Assembly: GCF_000472445.1 (NCBI RefSeq)
Contig: NZ_AXAJ01000001.1
Location: forward strand, 1,116,643-1,180,642
Direction of reading: 5' to 3'
From: Burkholderia sp. WSM2230
Lineage (GTDB): Bacteria; Pseudomonadota; Gammaproteobacteria; Burkholderiales; Burkholderiaceae
Length of the DNA: 64,000 nt
This document shows positions 35,196-43,893 of the stretch, one piece after another. Below the pieces are notes generated by a model that made no database searches, had not been told where the DNA came from, and was given only the letters and a program-made list of their open reading frames with translations. Numbering within the stretch: position 1 is the first letter of the stretch; each line of letters starts with the position of its first letter. The translations under genes and the position numbers were made by a program.

Positions 35196-35523
35196 GCACA
35201 TGACAGCTACGGACGCGCAAAAAAGCACAGCGTTGAGCGTCGAGCGTCGAGCGTTTGGGGATTGACATCCAGCAGGGAAGTCGGGGCGGTCAGACAATGA
35301 ATGGCGTTCGCGTGTTTCGTTCGTTGCTGTCTACCGACAAAAGCCCAATGAGAATTCGGCGTCCTGTGCTCCTGCGCGTTCCGCAGGATGTGAGCCGCGA
35401 GTCTGGCACGGTCGCAAGCGCTAAATCGATTAGAGCACGGCGCTAGAACCTGAATGCGTCTGAATTGCCTCGTCGTCCCCAGCATCGAATGTATGAGTTG
35501 TTTCATAAACTCTTGCGTCTGCG

Positions 35524-35538
35524 TTCCGTACTGTGAGC
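35524..35538 (-). promoter_or_regulatory. Weak TTTCAAAGTACGGAA-type element
   Basis: In minus sense it reads GCTCACAGTACGGAA; only the AGTACGGAA half is well kept. No minus-strand gene follows within 300 nt. Confidence 0.35.
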
Positions 35539-35665
35539 GGCACATAGGTCGTCTAATGGAAATCCATAGGTTGCGCGCGGAAACGATCCTCGTGCTCAGC
35601 GTCGCGACTTTGTAGCGGAGCATCCGTAGTTCAGGCCAGACTGCCTACGTTGACCGGAAGGCACG

Positions 35666-35699
35666 GACCGTACTTTCACCATTTCATCAAAGTACGGAA
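35666..35699. promoter_or_regulatory. Back-to-back pair of TTTCAAAGTACGGAA-type elements
   Basis: A minus-oriented copy at 35666-35680 (GGTGAAAGTACGGTC) and a plus-oriented copy at 35685-35699 (CATCAAAGTACGGAA) are 4 bp apart. The plus copy is 258 nt before the first start of the CoA-transferase/ABC operon, so it may control that operon. Confidence 0.5.
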
Positions 35700-35957
35700 C
35701 ACTCGTGAGAGCTGCGTTGACGCTGGAACATGGCGATGATGCAATGGACTCGACGTTTATTCCGGATGCTTGACGGACATATGCCATACGTGAGCCGATG
35801 GCTGTTGCCGTAGGGCCAGGAAAATAATGATTCGCAGCGCCTCTCAGTTACATCTATTTAGGCATACATACTAAATTCGAGCGGCGATTTTTGCTCGTGA
35901 AGCGGTAACACAGATTGGTCAAATAATCATACCGGTCCAGCGGCCGGAGGAGACGAA

Positions 35958-35993
35958 ATGAGGCGAGTCACATCTGTGCTCGGTCTGGCATGA
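35958..35993 (+). CDS. 11-codon leader peptide overlapping the CoA-transferase start
   Basis: ATG 35958 has the strongest ribosome site in the area (GGAGGAGACGAA). It opens an 11-residue frame (MRRVTSVLGLA) whose TGA overlaps the CoA-transferase ATG as ATGA. The CoA-transferase start itself has no ribosome site. This fits a translational-coupling leader; a vestige of a longer gene is possible. Confidence 0.45.
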   Translation: MRRVTSVLGLA

Positions 35994-37282
35994 ACCACGG
36001 AGCGTGCACTTTTCCAGAAGGAGAGAACGCACCTGCCGCGCTCAGTGATTGTCCGGATCTCGCTAACCTGATCCGCCCGGGCGACACCGTCATGTGGGGC
36101 CAATCGCATGCCGAGCCCGTGACGCTGATGCGCGCGCTCGTCGCGCAACGCGAGCGGCTGCGGCGCATTCGCATCTTTCTCGGCATAGGCCTTGCCGATG
36201 TGCTGGCACCGGAGCACGCCGACGCATTCGACTTTCTCGCGTATTGCGGCAGCGGGTCTAACCGTAAGCTGGCGCGCGCGGGCGTACTCGACATCCTACC
36301 CGCCCATTATTCCCAGCTTCCGGGGCTGATCCGGAGCGGCGCGCTGCGCATCGACGTCGTGATGCTTCACGTATCGCCGCCGGACGGACAGGGCCGCTAT
36401 AGCCTCGGGCTCGCGCGCGAATATCTGGTCGAGGCAGTCAGGAACGCTCGCACCATCATCGCTGAAGTTCATCCCGACGTGCCGTGGACGTATGGGGAGC
36501 CGTACCTGCGGGCGTCCGATATCGATCTGCTAGTGGAATCCAACATTTCGTTCCCAGACGCTCCTGCGCCCGTTCCTGGTCCGGTGGAACAAGCGATAGG
36601 ACAACACGTGGCGGCCCTGGTGGTCGACGGCGCAACACTGCAAACAGGCATCGGCGCCATTCCCGACGCGGTGCTTGCCCAGCTCCGGGACAGGCGAGAT
36701 CTGGGCATTCATTCCGGCAGCATTGGAGACGGTGTCGCGGCTCTTTGCGAAGCCGGTGTTATCACTAATGCGAGGAAGTCCATCGACAAAGGTATCACCG
36801 TCGGCGGCGTCATCATTGGGTCCGAACGCGTTCGACGCTTCGCGCACCGCAATCCCGCGCTCGTATTGCGTGGCACAGAGTACACGCACAGCCCGGACGT
36901 GCTGCGCAGTATCCACCGCTTCGTCGCCATCAACTCGGCCGTGGAGGTGGATCTGACAGGTCAGGTGAATGCCGAGGTAGCCGGCGGCACCTATGTCGGC
37001 GCGGTTGGGGGAATCGGTGACTTTCTTCGCGCAGCGCAGTTCAGTCCGGGCGGTGTGCCGATTATCGCGTTGCCGTCGACCGCGGGTCGGCACAGCCGGA
37101 TCGTAATGCAGCTGTCGGGGCCGGTGACGATACCGCGAAGCGACGCGTGCGTGATCGTCACCGAATATGGCGCCGCCGACTTGCGCGGTCTTTCGCTTGC
37201 GCAACGTATTCCACGTTTGATCGCCGTTGCGCATCCTGATCACCGCGAGCGGCTCGAACGCGAAGCGCGACAGAACTATTGA
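35990..37282 (+). CDS. Acetyl-CoA hydrolase/transferase-family CoA transferase
   Basis: The 430-residue protein belongs to the Cat1/4-hydroxybutyrate-CoA-transferase family. It has TGIGAIPDAVLAQL near 223, the IHSGSIGDGVAALCEAGVI segment, RGTEYTHSP at about 300 and AVGGIGDFLRAAQFS near the end. It would move CoA from acetyl-CoA or succinyl-CoA to a carboxylic acid by a glutamyl-CoA intermediate. It heads an operon with a full LivHMGF-type importer, so uptake and CoA activation of the same acid are probably coupled. Confidence 0.88.
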   Translation: MNHGACTFPEGENAPAALSDCPDLANLIRPGDTVMWGQSHAEPVTLMRALVAQRERLRRIRIFLGIGLADVLAPEHADAFDFLAYCGSGSNRKLARAGVLDILPAHYSQLPGLIRSGALRIDVVMLHVSPPDGQGRYSLGLAREYLVEAVRNARTIIAEVHPDVPWTYGEPYLRASDIDLLVESNISFPDAPAPVPGPVEQAIGQHVAALVVDGATLQTGIGAIPDAVLAQLRDRRDLGIHSGSIGDGVAALCEAGVITNARKSIDKGITVGGVIIGSERVRRFAHRNPALVLRGTEYTHSPDVLRSIHRFVAINSAVEVDLTGQVNAEVAGGTYVGAVGGIGDFLRAAQFSPGGVPIIALPSTAGRHSRIVMQLSGPVTIPRSDACVIVTEYGAADLRGLSLAQRIPRLIAVAHPDHRERLEREARQNY

Positions 37283-37294
37283 GGAGCATTGCAA

Positions 37295-38176
37295 ATGAAC
37301 TGGCAACTACTTGGAGCACAGCTCCTCGCCGGCTTCGCGAATGGGGGCCTTTACTTTCTTGTCGCGTCTGGCTTGACCTTGTTGTGGGGCGCGATGGGTG
37401 TGGTCAATCTGGCGCACGGATCATTCTTCATGCTCGCCGCGTTTTGCGGCGCAACATGCATTCAGTCCTTTGGCCCCGAGCTTGGCTTCGTTGTCGCGAT
37501 CTTCGCCGTGCCGGTCGTAATGGCGCTTTTCGCGTGCGTGCTCGAACTTGGGTTATTTCGCAGGGTGTACGCAACTGGGATGTGGGGCCAACTGCTCGTA
37601 TCGTTCGGCCTCATGCTCTTGCTAAACAACCTCGCGCGCATCGTCTTCGGCACCCAATCCTTATCGATGTCCGCACCCAAACAGCTCTCAGGATTCGTCG
37701 AGCTTGCCGGATTCAGGCTCGCCACCTATCAGCTCGCAGTGCTAGCGGTGACGGCCGTCGTGGCCGTCTATTTGTGGGTGGTCATGACGAAGAGCAGAAC
37801 CGGACGCCTGATTCGCGCCGCCGTGGACGATCCGCAGATGCTTGAAGCCGTGGGCATCGACGTGAAACGGCTACGAACCACGGTGATGGGCGTGGCCGCA
37901 TTGCTGGCCGGGGTCGCGGGCGTCGTGGCGGTGCCGCGGGGTGCCATCAACACTGGACTGGACGTTCAGATCGTCGTCATTGCATTTGCGGTGATTGTCA
38001 TTGGCGGACTGGGCGCCATTTGGGGAAGCCTGGCGGCCGCGCTCCTGATCGGAATCGCGGAATCGCTGTCGACTATGGTGCTCGACCACGGCAGTGAAAT
38101 GGTTATCTTCGCGGTCATGGTGATCGTCCTCATATTCAGGCCAACCGGTCTGCGCACGATCGTAGGGAGAGAGTAG
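37295..38176 (+). CDS. ABC transporter permease, LivH-like (second system)
   Basis: ATG 37295 behind GAGGAG gives 293 residues. LivH hallmarks are GLTLLWGAMGVVNLAHGSFF, GRLIRAAVDDPQMLEAVGI and FAVIVIGGLGAIWGSLAAAL. It lies 12 nt after the CoA-transferase gene and 2 nt before the LivM-like gene. It is the first membrane subunit of the second importer. Confidence 0.93.
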   Translation: MNWQLLGAQLLAGFANGGLYFLVASGLTLLWGAMGVVNLAHGSFFMLAAFCGATCIQSFGPELGFVVAIFAVPVVMALFACVLELGLFRRVYATGMWGQLLVSFGLMLLLNNLARIVFGTQSLSMSAPKQLSGFVELAGFRLATYQLAVLAVTAVVAVYLWVVMTKSRTGRLIRAAVDDPQMLEAVGIDVKRLRTTVMGVAALLAGVAGVVAVPRGAINTGLDVQIVVIAFAVIVIGGLGAIWGSLAAALLIGIAESLSTMVLDHGSEMVIFAVMVIVLIFRPTGLRTIVGRE

Positions 38177-38178
38177 TC

Positions 38179-39171
38179 ATGAAGCAGTTCACCGGAAAGA
38201 CACTATTGATGTCGCTGCTGGTGGGTATCGTGCTATGCCTGCTGCCATACGCGATGTCCGAAGCTCATCTGCCCGAAATCACGCGAATGGTGATCTTCGC
38301 GGGCGCGGCGATGAGCTTGAATCTTCTCGTAGGTGCGACGGGTTTGCTCTCGCTGGGCCACGGACTGTTTATTGGCCTCGGCGCCTATGTCGTGGCAATC
38401 TCGACGATCAGATTCGGGATGTCGTACTGGGCCGGCGCGGGGCTGGCACTGGCGGTATCCGTGCCGGTGTCGTTGCTCACCGCCTTGATTTCGCTGCGTG
38501 CGCGGCATCTCTTCTTCGGCTTGCTGACGCTGGCCATCGGACAGATCGCATTCGTGTTCATAGTGTCGAACTACAACCTGACGGGCGGCGACGATGGCCT
38601 CGTCGGCGTGACGGTACCCACGTGGCTCGGCAACGGTGCCGCACAGTATCGTTTTGCAGTCGTGGTCACGATCGTCGTGTGCGTGGTTCTGCTGAAGCTC
38701 GTCGCATCACCGTTCGGCGCGTTGCTCGGCGCGGTCAGAGACAACGCCGACCGGGTCGCGTCGCTGGGTGGAAATCCTAAACGTTATGAGGTTGCTGTAT
38801 TCGTAATGGCCGGCGCGCTCGGGTCGCTCTTCGGCGTCGTGCTGGCCGGCGTGGATGGGAGCGTGGATCCTCACCTGTTCTCATGGGTCACGAGCGCAAT
38901 GCTGCTGATGATGATCGCACTGGGCGGCCGCTCTGCCTTTCTCGGCCCAGTACTCGGCACGCTCGTGCTGGAGGTTCCGCGCACCTATGTGCAGGCGCAC
39001 TCATCCAACTCCGACCTCGTCGTCGGTACGCTGGTGATTCTGTGTGCGCTTCTGTTTCCGGAAGGCGTCGGTCCGAAAATCAAGGCGCTGCTGTCCCGAT
39101 TGTTCGGCGCACAGCGCTTCATGGGCGAGGCGGTGCCGTCTTCGCAGAAAGAAGTGGAGGGGCAGCGATGA
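38179..39171 (+). CDS. ABC transporter permease, LivM-like (second system)
   Basis: The 330-residue membrane protein has the LivM landmarks MSLNLLVGATGLLSLGHGLFIGLGAY (split over two helices), LISLRARHLFFGLLTLAIGQ and GALLGAVRDNADRVASLGG. Its stop overlaps the LivG-like ATG in ATGA. It pairs with the LivH-like protein to form the pore. Confidence 0.93.
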   Translation: MKQFTGKTLLMSLLVGIVLCLLPYAMSEAHLPEITRMVIFAGAAMSLNLLVGATGLLSLGHGLFIGLGAYVVAISTIRFGMSYWAGAGLALAVSVPVSLLTALISLRARHLFFGLLTLAIGQIAFVFIVSNYNLTGGDDGLVGVTVPTWLGNGAAQYRFAVVVTIVVCVVLLKLVASPFGALLGAVRDNADRVASLGGNPKRYEVAVFVMAGALGSLFGVVLAGVDGSVDPHLFSWVTSAMLLMMIALGGRSAFLGPVLGTLVLEVPRTYVQAHSSNSDLVVGTLVILCALLFPEGVGPKIKALLSRLFGAQRFMGEAVPSSQKEVEGQR

Positions 39172-39926
39172 AACAGAACCTCGAGCCGGTGCTACAGGCA
39201 TCGAATCTCATGAAGTCTTTCTCCGGCTTCACGGCCGTCAATGACGTGTCGTTTGCCGTGCGAGGTGGCGAGGCGGTCGGCATCATCGGGCCTAATGGCG
39301 CCGGCAAGAGTACGCTTTTCGACCTGCTGACCGGCCGCAAATTGCCGGACCGGGGAGAGGTGCGTGTGTTCGGCGAACGGGTGACGCGCCAGCCGCCGTG
39401 GCTGCGTGTCAAGCGAGGTGTGGGACGCTCGTTTCAAGTCAGCAGCGTGTTTCCCGGCTACACGGCACAGGAAAACGTACAGATAGGTCTCATGCTGGCC
39501 CAAGGACGTTCGTGGAATATGTTGAGTCCGGCTGTGCGAACGACGAACGACGACGCGGAAGCGCTGCTCGAAAAAGTCGGCCTTGCAAGCAAGCGGGCGG
39601 TACTTTCCGCTGAACTGTCGTACGGCGATCAACGCAAACTCGAGCTAGCGGTGGCGCTGTCCACCGGCCCGAAGCTGCTGCTGCTGGACGAACCGACTGC
39701 CGGTATGGGACGTGACGAATCGCGTGAATGTTTGAGTTTGATCCGGACGATCGCGACCAACGAAAAGATGCCGATTGTGTTCGTCGAGCACGACATGGAC
39801 ATCGTGTTTTCATTTGCGACCCGCGTGATCGTGCTGGTTGCCGGGACCGTGCTGGTCGACGGCGAACCGAACGTCGTGCGTGCCGATCACCGCGTTAAGG
39901 AGGCCTATTTTGGAGAAGAGATCTGA
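39168..39926 (+). CDS. ABC transporter ATP-binding protein, LivG-like (second system)
   Basis: ATG 39168 gives 252 residues. Walker A is GPNGAGKST, signature LSYGDQRKLELAVAL and Walker B LLLLDEPTAGMGRDE, all normal for LivG. Coupled to LivM by ATGA and overlapping the next ATPase gene by 17 nt. It powers uptake through the second importer. Confidence 0.94.
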   Translation: MKQNLEPVLQASNLMKSFSGFTAVNDVSFAVRGGEAVGIIGPNGAGKSTLFDLLTGRKLPDRGEVRVFGERVTRQPPWLRVKRGVGRSFQVSSVFPGYTAQENVQIGLMLAQGRSWNMLSPAVRTTNDDAEALLEKVGLASKRAVLSAELSYGDQRKLELAVALSTGPKLLLLDEPTAGMGRDESRECLSLIRTIATNEKMPIVFVEHDMDIVFSFATRVIVLVAGTVLVDGEPNVVRADHRVKEAYFGEEI

Positions 39927-40620
39927 AGAGGCCCTACGGGTCGCGGAACTGGACGCGGGCTACGGTCGCGTCAAGGTAATTCGTGGCGGTGCAATCTCCG
40001 TCAATCATGGCGAGGTTGTCGGGCTGATTGGGCGCAACGGCGCCGGAAAGACGACGTTCATTGCGTCAGTTGCCGGACTCATTATGCAGACGGCAGGCAG
40101 CACCACACTCGACGGGGTGGAGCTCGCGAAACTTCCGGCGAACAAACGCGTGGCGGCCGGGCTCGCGATAGTGCCGAGCGGCGGCCGCTTGTTCAAATCG
40201 CTCACGGTGTCGGAAAACCTCACTATCGGCGTGAGAAGCCCCTCGCCCGGCCAGTTGGACGGAGTCTTCGATCTGTTCCCTGAATTGCACAAGCTGCGCC
40301 AGCGGTACGCCGGCAAGCTATCTGGGGGAGAACGCCAGATGGTCTCGATCGCGCGCGCTCTTCTGCTCAAGCCGCGTCTGCTGTTGCTCGACGAGCCGAG
40401 CGAGGGGCTCGCGCCGATCGTCGTGCTGCGGCTCGCGAAGGCGATCAATACGTTGCGCGAAAGCGGCATGGCCATGCTCATCGCCGAGCAGAACGTCAAG
40501 TTCACCGACCTGATATGCCAGCGGTGGTATTCAATCGACAAGGGCGCCATTGCGCCGCTCGGCCGGGATTTCTCCGTCGAGGCTGCCGTGCAGCCCCGCG
40601 TCGTTCCGATCCGCGAATGA
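39910..40620 (+). CDS. ABC transporter ATP-binding protein, LivF-like (second system, TTG start)
   Basis: The best start is TTG 39910, preceded by AAGGAGGCCTATT, giving 236 residues (LEKRSEEALRVAEL...). An upstream in-frame start would overlap LivG by 89 nt and lacks a ribosome site. Walker A GRNGAGKTT, signature LSGGERQM, Walker B LLLLDEPSEGLAP and the LivF end LIAEQNVKFT are present. It is the partner ATPase of the second importer. Confidence 0.92.
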   Translation: MEKRSEEALRVAELDAGYGRVKVIRGGAISVNHGEVVGLIGRNGAGKTTFIASVAGLIMQTAGSTTLDGVELAKLPANKRVAAGLAIVPSGGRLFKSLTVSENLTIGVRSPSPGQLDGVFDLFPELHKLRQRYAGKLSGGERQMVSIARALLLKPRLLLLDEPSEGLAPIVVLRLAKAINTLRESGMAMLIAEQNVKFTDLICQRWYSIDKGAIAPLGRDFSVEAAVQPRVVPIRE

Positions 40621-40624
40621 TATG

Positions 40625-40644
40625 CCGGTCCGGTCCGGTCCGGT
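40625..40644 (+). repeat. Four tandem CCGGT pentamers
   Basis: Four exact CCGGT units follow the LivF-like stop and precede the binding-protein gene by 65 bp. Phase variation of the downstream gene is unlikely because the repeat is outside the coding frame and away from the ribosome site. Confidence 0.8.
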
Positions 40645-40709
40645 CGCGTTCGCCGTGAACGGCTTGCGCTTGACCAGATAATTCCAATCGACATAGGTAA
40701 GGAGACAGG

Positions 40710-41921
40710 ATGAAGACGATAACGCTGCCGGCGCTTCTGGGTATTGCGTCGGTATTGGGTAGCGCGCACGCAGGCACTCCAATAAAAATTGGCGGCTCCT
40801 TTGATCTGTCCGGGCCCGCGGCCGAGGTCGGCAAGGACAGCCTGCTCGGCGTGCAATACGCGGTCGACGTGCTGAATAAGCGCGGGGGCGTGCTCGGTCA
40901 GCCGGTCGTATTCGACTATCAGGACAACGGCACCAATCCGCAGCGCGCGAGCAACCAGGCTGCGGCGCTGGTGCAGGGGGGCGCGGTCATGCTGGTGGCG
41001 CCGCAGTCATCGTCGGGCACGCTCGCGGTCAGCAAAACGGTATCGGCCAGGCTCAAGGTGCCCATGTGCGTGTCGGCTTCGGGGTCCGAGGACATCACGA
41101 TGAAGTCGTTCCAGCCGTATGTCTTTTCGATCGCGGTGAACGGCTATTTCCAGACGCGGGCGATGGCGACCCGATTGGCGAAGATGCCGTACAAGCGCTA
41201 CGCCGTAGTGGCGGCCGACTATGCGGGCGCCCGTACCAACGCGATCCGCTTCATGGAACTCATGAAGGAGATGAATCCTAAGGTCGAGTTCGTGATTGAG
41301 GAGTATCCGAAGCTCGGTGCGATCGACTACACCGCGACCATCAACAAGGTTCTCGCGGCGAAGCCGGATTATGTGTTCACAAGCCTGTACGGAAGCGATC
41401 TGGTGACCTTCTCCAAGCAGGCCACAGCCGTTGGATTCTTCAAGCAGATCAACGACCGGTTCATTGCGCTGTATGACGAGAGCACGTTGAAGTCGTTAGG
41501 CCAATTCGCTCCTGTGGGCAGCGACGGAGGCCAGTTTGTGCCAGCGTCGTATCTGGCCACGGCCAGTCCGCAGTCGAAGGAATACGTTAATGAGTTCAAG
41601 GGGAAGTACGGCGTCGTGCCATCGGACTGGACCACGTCAGCGTACGAGTGCGTGATGATCTGGGCACAGGCAGCCACGACCGCGAAGACAACCGACGCGG
41701 ACGCGGTGATGCGCGCGGTCGAATCGTCCGACTTCAAAGTGATACGCGGCACGCTGCATTTCGCGAAATACGACCATCAGGCGGATACGCCGATGTTCCT
41801 TGGTAGCGTCGAATACAGCAAGGAACTGAAGCAACCCGTCATGAAGGTTACCGATGTCATTCCCGGCGCGACGTTGCAGCCGTCGGAATCCGTGGTGATG
41901 AAGTCACGGCAGGCGCAGTAG
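40710..41921 (+). CDS. Periplasmic substrate-binding protein of the second LivFGMH-type importer
   Basis: ATG 40710, behind AAGGAGACAGG, gives 403 residues with a signal peptide ending near AHAGTP. The binding fold opens with IKIGGSFDLSGPAAEVGKDS. It is closely related to the orphan binding proteins at 22375 and 57013; shared segments include DYQDNGTNPQRA, KVPMCV, MPYKRYAVV, DYTATINKVLAAKPDYV and GFFKQIN. It closes the CoA-transferase/LivHMGF operon. Confidence 0.93.
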   Translation: MKTITLPALLGIASVLGSAHAGTPIKIGGSFDLSGPAAEVGKDSLLGVQYAVDVLNKRGGVLGQPVVFDYQDNGTNPQRASNQAAALVQGGAVMLVAPQSSSGTLAVSKTVSARLKVPMCVSASGSEDITMKSFQPYVFSIAVNGYFQTRAMATRLAKMPYKRYAVVAADYAGARTNAIRFMELMKEMNPKVEFVIEEYPKLGAIDYTATINKVLAAKPDYVFTSLYGSDLVTFSKQATAVGFFKQINDRFIALYDESTLKSLGQFAPVGSDGGQFVPASYLATASPQSKEYVNEFKGKYGVVPSDWTTSAYECVMIWAQAATTAKTTDADAVMRAVESSDFKVIRGTLHFAKYDHQADTPMFLGSVEYSKELKQPVMKVTDVIPGATLQPSESVVMKSRQAQ

Positions 41922-41948
41922 CACGCAGTGCTTTCGTGTACACCGCCA

Positions 41949-41982
41949 GCCGCCCAACCGGGATGAAGTCCGGTTCGGCGGC
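41949..41982. terminator. Long hairpin between convergent genes
   Basis: GCCGCCCAACCGG and CCGGTTCGGCGGC pair with one mismatch over 13 bp around an 8-nt loop. It lies between the plus-strand binding protein and the minus-strand aldehyde dehydrogenase, so it can act in both directions. No long T-run is present. Confidence 0.65.
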
Positions 41983-42025
41983 CGGCGGCATGAACCATGC
42001 ACGCCTTGCAGCGTGCCTGATGATC

Positions 42026-43534
42026 TCAGGTGAACAGGTTCGGGAACTGGCCCGTCGTGCTTATCACGGTCGTCCGCGTCTCGAGGTACGGATCGAGGGC
42101 ATCGATACCGTTCTCGCGGCCCCAGCCGCTAGCCTTGAATCCTCCATAAGGCGTCGACCAACGAAGAAACGAGTACGTATTGACCCACACCATGCCGGCC
42201 TCGATGCGATTCGAGATGCGGTGCGCACGCCCGACGTCGCGCGTCCACAGGCCCGCGGTGAGGCCGTACGGAGAATCGTTCGCGATCGCGATCGCCTCTT
42301 CTTCGCCGTCGAACGGGATCAGCGACGCAACAGGGCCGAAAATTTCCTCGCGCGCGATTCGCATCTGGTTCGTGACGCCTGCAAACACGGTCGGTTCGAC
42401 GAAGTAGCCGGGCGCGAGCTCGGGCGTCGCGATGCGGTGGCCACCGGCGATGAGTTCCGCACCCTCCTGCTTACCGATTTCGATGTACGAGAGCGTCTTG
42501 TTGAGCTGCTCTTCGTGCGACTGCGGACCCATGTGATTCGAATCGACCGACGGCAGGCCGACCCGCACGGATTGTGCGCGGGTTCGGAACGCATCGACAA
42601 CGCGCTCGTAGATCGAACGTTCGACCACTACGCGGGAACCCAGCGCGCAGCTCTGGCCGGTCAGCCGCCACGCCGAGGCCGTTGCTGCATTGATCGCGTT
42701 GTCGAGGTCCGCGTCGGCGAAAATGATATGAGGGGCCTTGCCGCCGAGTTCGAACGTGAAGCGCTTCAGGTTATCGGCGCCGTCGTGCACCATGTGCTTC
42801 GCGGTCTGACTGGCACCGGTGAACGAAATCTTGTTCACGTCCGGGTGTTTGACGAGATGCGCGCCGGCTGTGCGTCCGTAGCCTGGCACCACGTTGAATA
42901 CGCCTGGTGGAAAGCCGGCCTCATGGACGAGCCGCGCGAGTTCCAGCGCCGACACGGGCGTTTGCTCGGCGGGCTTGACAACGACCGTGCAGCCTGCCGC
43001 GAGCGCGGCACCCACCTTGAGGCACGTCGCGAGCAGCGGCGCGTTCCACGGAATGATGGCACCGACTACGCCGATTGGCACACGCGTCGTGAACGCATGC
43101 ACGCTGTCGTCGATCGGGATCGTGGTGCCCTGCGCCTTGTCCGCCAGCGACGCGAACCATTGATACCACTGAACCTGTGCGGTCAGGCTGCCGCGGTGGT
43201 CCCGCACGAGATTGCCGTTGTCCCGCGACTCGATGACCGCGAGCTCGGGAATCGCTGCGCTGAACAGATCGGCGAGGCGGCGCAGCAATGCGGCCCGCTC
43301 GTGCCCGGGCGTGCGTCGCCACGGGCCATTGAATGCTTCCCGTGCTGCGGCCACCGCGCGGTCGATATCTTGCGGGCCCCCCATTGGCGCAATGGCCCAC
43401 GGCTTGCCAGTTGCTGGATCGATGCTCTCGACGAGTTCGCCATCGACCGGCTTGACCCATTCGCCGTTGATGTACAGATGCTCGTAGCGCGGCAGCGGCG
43501 TGTCGCTCGCAGTGGCGGATGTTGGGTTCGACAT
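42026..43534 (-). CDS. NAD(P)-dependent aldehyde dehydrogenase
   Basis: The 502-residue enzyme has the class-wide motifs IPWNAPLL (161-168), KPAEQTPVSAL (187-197), catalytic Glu262 in FELGGK and catalytic Cys296 in GQSCALGS. It oxidises an aldehyde to the acid that would then be CoA-activated. It is transcribed alone, divergent from the alpha-methylacyl-CoA racemase gene. The substrate is unknown; a semialdehyde derived from the hydroxy acid is plausible. Confidence 0.94.
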   Translation of the reverse strand: MSNPTSATASDTPLPRYEHLYINGEWVKPVDGELVESIDPATGKPWAIAPMGGPQDIDRAVAAAREAFNGPWRRTPGHERAALLRRLADLFSAAIPELAVIESRDNGNLVRDHRGSLTAQVQWYQWFASLADKAQGTTIPIDDSVHAFTTRVPIGVVGAIIPWNAPLLATCLKVGAALAAGCTVVVKPAEQTPVSALELARLVHEAGFPPGVFNVVPGYGRTAGAHLVKHPDVNKISFTGASQTAKHMVHDGADNLKRFTFELGGKAPHIIFADADLDNAINAATASAWRLTGQSCALGSRVVVERSIYERVVDAFRTRAQSVRVGLPSVDSNHMGPQSHEEQLNKTLSYIEIGKQEGAELIAGGHRIATPELAPGYFVEPTVFAGVTNQMRIAREEIFGPVASLIPFDGEEEAIAIANDSPYGLTAGLWTRDVGRAHRISNRIEAGMVWVNTYSFLRWSTPYGGFKASGWGRENGIDALDPYLETRTTVISTTGQFPNLFT

Positions 43535-43893
43535 TCGAGGCTCCAGGAAGGGTGCGGCTTCGTGCGGGAATGGTGGTCGCCCAGGCTCGAGCAGGTATGT
43601 GGCAGAGCGCGGAAGCGGCGTATTAATCAGGAATTGTTTGGTTGCAGCGAGAATCCCGCTGAAGTTTGGACACTATGACGTGCCGATGCCGGAGGTCCAT
43701 GCAAGCCTGGAGATTGTTCCGGGTTTTAAAACGGGGGCACGCCGCGCGTGCTGGCGCAATGAACCGTGGTGGCCGCACCACAGGCATGTCGCCATACTTC
43801 GATCCTGTCGAAGTCCCGCTTCGATTTTCCGCGATTGGACTCTTTTGACACCGAGGGTAGGCTATTAAACCAATTCGTGAGGAGACCGCGACA
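43535..43893. other. 359-bp divergent promoter region (aldehyde dehydrogenase / racemase)
   Basis: No gene is seen. The region contains the inverted repeat at 43796-43814 and a GTGAGGAGACC ribosome site for the racemase gene. No copy of the 15-bp GTACGG element is present. Confidence 0.5.
43796..43814. promoter_or_regulatory. Inverted repeat ACTTCGA-N5-TCGAAGT upstream of the racemase
   Basis: A perfect 7-bp dyad with a 5-bp spacer, 79 nt before ATG 43894. Its core TTCGA-N5-TCGAA recurs at 45256-45270 upstream of the acyl-CoA dehydrogenase. It is a candidate operator. Confidence 0.55.

Larger units (their letters stand above)
35196..35957. other. 762-bp stretch without an intact gene
   Basis: It holds three copies of the 15-bp element and a short tandem of GAGCGTC units near 35234-35250. 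The last ~120 bp before 35958 is AT-rich (for example ATCTATTTAGGCATACATAC near 35850-35870) and probably carries the promoter of the CoA-transferase/transporter operon. No recognisable coding remnant was found. Confidence 0.45.

Noticed and set aside
40625..40644. CCGGT repeats as a CRISPR or phase-variable tract
   Set aside because: Only four 5-bp units without spacers, and not placed where they would change a reading frame or start.
41936..43678. 580-codon plus-strand frame antisense to the aldehyde dehydrogenase
   Set aside because: Very long but Arg/Val-rich with no domain pattern; the minus-strand enzyme has Glu262, Cys296 and all family motifs.
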